Part shown: positions 6,137 through 8,978 of the stretch, piece after piece
Layout of the letters: each line of letters starts with the position of its first letter
Position numbering within the stretch: position 1 is the first letter of the stretch
DNA from: Acidimicrobiaceae bacterium
GTDB taxonomy: Bacteria; Actinomycetota; Acidimicrobiia; Acidimicrobiales; Bog-793
Direction: 5' to 3'
NCBI GenBank assembly: GCA_027459565.1
Contig: DAIDIA010000257.1
Span: 1-8,978, forward strand
DNA: 8,978 nucleotides
Translations under genes and position numbers: made by a program
The notes under the pieces: generated by a model
Database searches by the model: none
Seen by the model: the letters and a program-made list of their open reading frames with translations, nothing else
Told to the model about the DNA's origin: nothing

Positions 6137-6991
6137 TCATCTCCTCCCTTTCTCTTGCACTTGTTCGCGCCCGACTCCACCCAGCGATGGATCGGGCGTC
6201 TCACCCTCCCCGATTGATTCGAGCAACCTGCGCGTCACCTGCATGGTCCGTGAGGCCCGGATCATCGCGGGAAGACCGTCGAGATCGTCCGAGAGCACCT
6301 CGATGCTGAGCGACGTCGCGCTCGGCAGCGCAGAGAGCAGATCCGTGAGGAGAAGGTCGCCCTCTCCGGGCATGAGTCGTTCATGACGGGCCTCGTGCGC
6401 GAGCAGTTCGCGCTCGCGCGGTGACTGCGCGGGCGCGTCGCAGATCTGGGCGTAGGGAAACAGCTCCGGAGGATACTGCGCAATGTCCGCGGCGAGATCG
6501 CCGCAGCGGGCGAGATGGAGCGAGTCCACCAGCACCCCACCTCCCGGAACACCCGAGCGCCCAACGATGTCCACGGCTCTCCCAAGCGAGGTGACCGAGG
6601 TGAACGCCATGAATTCGAGCACGGGTCGTATTCCGGCTCCAGCGGCAATCTCGCAGATCTCCGCGAAACGATCTGCGGTCCGGCTGGCGTCGTCGTCGTT
6701 GCTGACGACGAGGAGATGCTTGGCCCCGAGCGCTGAACCGTAGGAGATGAGCCGTTTGGCGGCCTCGTTGTCATCTCCGGGAGCGATGCGCACGACCTCG
6801 ACGTCGATCACGGAGATCTCTGCGTCCGCGAGCCGTTGTGAGAGCTGGGTCAACTCCCGCGAGGACATCTCGCGGTGCTCGAATCCAAAGCCCACCGCAT
6901 CGAAGCCGGCGTGCTCCGCGCTCGCCACCATCTCGACGGGCTCGGTGCCGCGGAGGGTACCTGCGGCGATGGAGAGTACGCGAGTTCCCAT
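6137..6991 (-). CDS. TIM-barrel sugar phosphate isomerase/epimerase-like protein (AP endonuclease 2 superfamily)
   Basis: A 284-residue protein matching the xylose-isomerase-like TIM-barrel family that includes inosose dehydratase, hydroxypyruvate isomerase, tagatose/psicose 3-epimerases and 3-dehydroshikimate dehydratase. Candidate metal ligands appear in the expected order: Glu126 (LEF), Asp156 with His159 (VDSLHL), Gln182/Asp185 (QICDAP) and Glu231 (SIEV). The substrate-side motif RLMPGEGD is at 205-212. It probably isomerises, epimerises or dehydrates a polyhydroxylated or cyclic compound in the cytosol using a divalent metal. The last ~25 residues (after LLESIGEGE) are charged and extend past the barrel. 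The start ATG at 6991 overlaps the P450 B stop as TAATG. There is no good ribosome site, so translation probably depends on coupling. An upstream extension to 7207 is rejected because it would lie inside P450 B. Confidence 0.88.
   Translation of the reverse strand: MGTRVLSIAAGTLRGTEPVEMVASAEHAGFDAVGFGFEHREMSSRELTQLSQRLADAEISVIDVEVVRIAPGDDNEAAKRLISYGSALGAKHLLVVSNDDDASRTADRFAEICEIAAGAGIRPVLEFMAFTSVTSLGRAVDIVGRSGVPGGGVLVDSLHLARCGDLAADIAQYPPELFPYAQICDAPAQSPRERELLAHEARHERLMPGEGDLLLTDLLSALPSATSLSIEVLSDDLDGLPAMIRASRTMQVTRRLLESIGEGETPDPSLGGVGREQVQEKGRR
6143..6147 (-). promoter_or_regulatory. Strong ribosome binding site of P450 A
   Basis: GGAGG on the minus strand (within AAGGGAGGAG), located inside the 3' end of the isomerase gene. 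It is 8 nt from the ATG at 6134 and 2 nt from the ATG at 6140, favouring the inner start. It is the best Shine-Dalgarno match in the window. Confidence 0.65.
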
Positions 6992-8226
6992 TACGTCCGA
7001 GTGGAGGCGCGGGATCGGTTGAAGATGACGGGATAGTCCGACCAATACGGACGTGCGGTGTGCGCATCGATGACGGGCGATCGCTCGGGGTCGGGTTCGA
7101 CGCCTGCGTCGAACATCGCCTGGACCGCGGTCGCGATCAGCCCGTACTCGTGCTGGCCATCGGCGTCCGCGGTCTCTCGTCCGGTCGCGAGCTCCTGGCC
7201 AATGCACGCATGCATGCCATGTCCAAAGCTCAGCCCGTAGGGCGTAACGCCCTCGGCAAGGTCGCGACGGGGGTCGAATATCTGCGCATCTTCGCCGTAG
7301 AGATTCACATCGCGATTCACTGCCATGAGGTCAATGACCACGGTGTCGCCGGCGTGGACGACTTCGCCGCTCTGCAGGGTGACATCTTCAAGCGCGCGCC
7401 GCACCGTGATCGGACTCGATGGATTCAGCCGCACGGTCTCGAGGACGCAGCGCTGTACGAAGGTACGGTCCGAACGCACGAGCTCCCGGTCCTCGGGATG
7501 TTGTCCGATCCACTCGAAGATGTGGTGGATCGTGCGCGTGAACGAGGTCGCCGAGGTGTGTGCACCAGCAAGCAAGAAGAACGCGATCTCCCGGAGGATC
7601 GTGTCGTCGGAGATCTGGAGATGGTCTTCGTTGCGCAAAAGGATCGTCAGGACATCAGAGGGGACCTCTGAGTCTTCGATCTCGCCCCGCTCGTTTCGCT
7701 CGATCAGCGCCGTGCGCCTCGCGATCGAGGGCTGCAAGAACTCCTCGTCGAATCGATGCAGGGCCTCTGCCACCTCGCGGTTCAACTGGTCACGATCGCC
7801 GGTCGAGTGGGCCATCGTTGCGGCCTCGATGAACTTCATCATGTATCCATAGAGTCGATGGGTCTCCTCCGCGGTGCGATCCTGGCGATCAACTCCCGCG
7901 TTGAGCGCTGCCAGGTTCATCATCATCTGGTGGCTGAACGAGACCAGCTCTGCTGAGCCCCGTGCAATGTGCGGTTCAAGCGTCTCCTTGATCACGCCGG
8001 GAAAGAGGTCTCTCTCGTAATGCTGCAGCGTCTCGCGCCGAAAGAGCCGGTTCTCGAGGCGTCGTCGGTTTCGGTGCGCCTCCCCGTGCAGATTGACGAG
8101 AACATCGGCCATCACCACGGCACCGACGTCGTAGAGTCCCTGGCGCATCTCCTTCATGCGCAGGACCTCCTTTGCCTCGGAGAGCGTCTTGATCACCATC
8201 GCGCTGTTCTGTTCAATCGCAGTCAT
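6991..8226 (-). CDS. Cytochrome P450 (P450 B)
   Basis: A 411-residue soluble P450. The haem loop FGHGMHACIG is at 334-343 with ligand Cys341, the K-helix ExxR is Glu263-Arg266 (ETVR), and the C-helix region HGEAHRNRRRLENRLFRR is at 48-65. The I-helix motif AGAHTS (220-225) keeps the oxygen-activating Thr224 but has His223 where Asp or Glu is usual. It is closely related to P450 A, so the pair probably arose by duplication, with the isomerase gene between them. It could hydroxylate or demethylate the pathway substrate using an external ferredoxin system not seen here. The ATG at 8226 overlaps the ThuA stop as ATGA and has GGGGAG 8 nt upstream; its stop overlaps the isomerase start. Confidence 0.97.
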   Translation of the reverse strand: MTAIEQNSAMVIKTLSEAKEVLRMKEMRQGLYDVGAVVMADVLVNLHGEAHRNRRRLENRLFRRETLQHYERDLFPGVIKETLEPHIARGSAELVSFSHQMMMNLAALNAGVDRQDRTAEETHRLYGYMMKFIEAATMAHSTGDRDQLNREVAEALHRFDEEFLQPSIARRTALIERNERGEIEDSEVPSDVLTILLRNEDHLQISDDTILREIAFFLLAGAHTSATSFTRTIHHIFEWIGQHPEDRELVRSDRTFVQRCVLETVRLNPSSPITVRRALEDVTLQSGEVVHAGDTVVIDLMAVNRDVNLYGEDAQIFDPRRDLAEGVTPYGLSFGHGMHACIGQELATGRETADADGQHEYGLIATAVQAMFDAGVEPDPERSPVIDAHTARPYWSDYPVIFNRSRASTRT

Positions 8227-8975
8227 CTCGAATACTCCCCGTCATCTCCCTGTTCCATCTTCGAATGTGCATGCGATGGCGAATCGGCAACAGACCCTCG
8301 TCCCAAGAGCCAGAGCGCGGATCGGCGGATCAGCTCCTGCTGATTGGGTGATTCGTAGGCGCGCAGGTCGTGGCCAAGCGCGTCGTAGACCACGCGGCCG
8401 GTGCCAAAGCGCCGCTTCCAGAGAAGCGGATGGTCAACTCCACCATGTGACGAGCTCATCAGCGGTTCGACATCACCGGCCACTTCGAGGAATCCGTAGA
8501 TCTCGTCGACCGTCTCGAAATCGGCGACGCCATCGACCAAGGGATCCGCCTCCGTGTGCACCGTGACGTGCGCGGGCCCCAGGGGCGGATGACTCGAAGC
8601 GCCCCAGCGCCAGGCGGCGCCGAGCATCTCGGACCACTCGGGCCAATCATCGAAACAGATCGTTGCGGCATGGAGCGCGAGCAGCGCGCCACCGGTCTCG
8701 AGATAGGAGGAGAACGCCGCGCGCGCCCGACCCGACGGAGAGAACGCGTGCGACGGGCGCAGCGACTCGTAGCGCGCATCGAGCATCTGCCAGCGCAGCG
8801 CGTTGAAGGTGACGAGATCGAAGGCGCTCTCGCCACCAAGCGCAAGCATTCCTGCCTCGAGGTCCTCCTCGATCACCGAGTTGACGCCAAGCGGCTCGAG
8901 CAACTCGGCGACGCGCGCCGAGGTGGCTGCGAAATCGTGGGCGACACCGCCCGAGAGGATCAGGTTCCTCGTCAC
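8223..8975 (-). CDS. ThuA-domain protein (trehalose-utilisation-like)
   Basis: A 250-residue protein with the class I glutamine-amidotransferase-like fold of the ThuA family. Landmarks are the N-terminal strand NLILSGGVAHDF, GGALLALHAA at 95-104 (the position of the nucleophile-elbow region, without a Cys), DEIYGF near 157, HPLLWKRRFGTGRVVY near 182-197, and the family-typical ending LGHDLRAY...LIRRSALWLLG. ThuA proteins are linked to carbohydrate uptake or catabolism (named from trehalose utilisation in rhizobia), but their biochemical role is poorly defined. Residues after ~225 are a polar tail outside the domain. The GTG at 8975 lies three bases from the window edge and fits the family's usual N terminus, but a longer form beginning outside cannot be excluded. 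It is the first operon gene in view and overlaps P450 B by ATGA. Confidence 0.88.
   Translation of the reverse strand: MTRNLILSGGVAHDFAATSARVAELLEPLGVNSVIEEDLEAGMLALGGESAFDLVTFNALRWQMLDARYESLRPSHAFSPSGRARAAFSSYLETGGALLALHAATICFDDWPEWSEMLGAAWRWGASSHPPLGPAHVTVHTEADPLVDGVADFETVDEIYGFLEVAGDVEPLMSSSHGGVDHPLLWKRRFGTGRVVYDALGHDLRAYESPNQQELIRRSALWLLGRGSVADSPSHAHSKMEQGDDGEYSR
8235..8240 (-). promoter_or_regulatory. Ribosome binding site of P450 B
   Basis: GGGGAG on the minus strand, 8 nt before the ATG at 8226 and inside the 3' end of the ThuA-domain gene. It confirms the start that produces the ATGA overlap. Confidence 0.55.
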
Positions 8976-8978
8976 GGT

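Noticed and set aside
6992..7207. Upstream extension of the isomerase gene by 72 residues
   Set aside because: It would lie wholly inside P450 B in another frame and is Arg-rich junk. The ATG at 6991 begins right at the barrel's first strand and overlaps the P450 stop as TAATG.
6838..7671. Plus-strand open frame of 277 codons opposite P450 B and the isomerase
   Set aside because: It is antisense to the haem loop and ExxR regions of P450 B and has no coherent protein features.

Overview
The window is compact, high-GC bacterial DNA with a strong preference for G or C at third codon positions and frequent GTG starts. Nearly all of it is one leftward (minus-strand) run of eight genes. Reading from the right edge in the direction of transcription: a ThuA-domain protein, cytochrome P450 'B', a TIM-barrel isomerase/epimerase-like protein, cytochrome P450 'A', an amidohydrolase-2 (ACMSD-like) metalloenzyme, a short-chain dehydrogenase/reductase (SDR-2), a second SDR (SDR-1), and a large FadH/OYE-type flavin and iron-sulfur reductase. 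At the left edge the last 45 codons of a plus-strand gene, possibly a TetR-type regulator, converge on the operon. No RNA gene, mobile element or CRISPR array is visible. The gene mix is typical of free-living, catabolically versatile high-GC bacteria (actinobacterial, myxobacterial or related uncultured lineages). The sequence does not fix the taxon.

The first four genes are tightly packed. ThuA and P450 B share ATGA, P450 B and the isomerase share TAATG, and the isomerase stop lies 2 nt before (or overlaps by ATGA) the P450 A start. A 110-bp gap holding three short inverted repeats precedes the amidohydrolase, and a 95-bp gap precedes SDR-2. SDR-2, SDR-1 and the flavin reductase then follow with gaps of 26 and 12 nt. 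The whole stretch could be one transcript, or two or three with internal promoters in the two larger gaps. The promoter for the first gene would lie outside the window.

Taken together, the genes look like a degradative or modifying pathway for a hydroxylatable organic compound. The P450s would activate C-H bonds or remove O-methyl groups, the SDRs would interconvert alcohols and ketones, and the flavin reductase would act on an enone or enoyl intermediate. The amidohydrolase would hydrolyse or decarboxylate a late intermediate. The isomerase and ThuA protein hint at a sugar-, cyclitol- or polyol-like part of the substrate. The substrate is unknown, and no ferredoxin or ferredoxin reductase for the P450s is present here.

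The points most worth a second look are: the tandem paralogous P450s with unusual I-helix oxygen-activation motifs (P450 A lacks both the acid and the usual Thr), the Asn in place of the expected metal-ligand/catalytic Asp in the amidohydrolase, and the overall gene combination.
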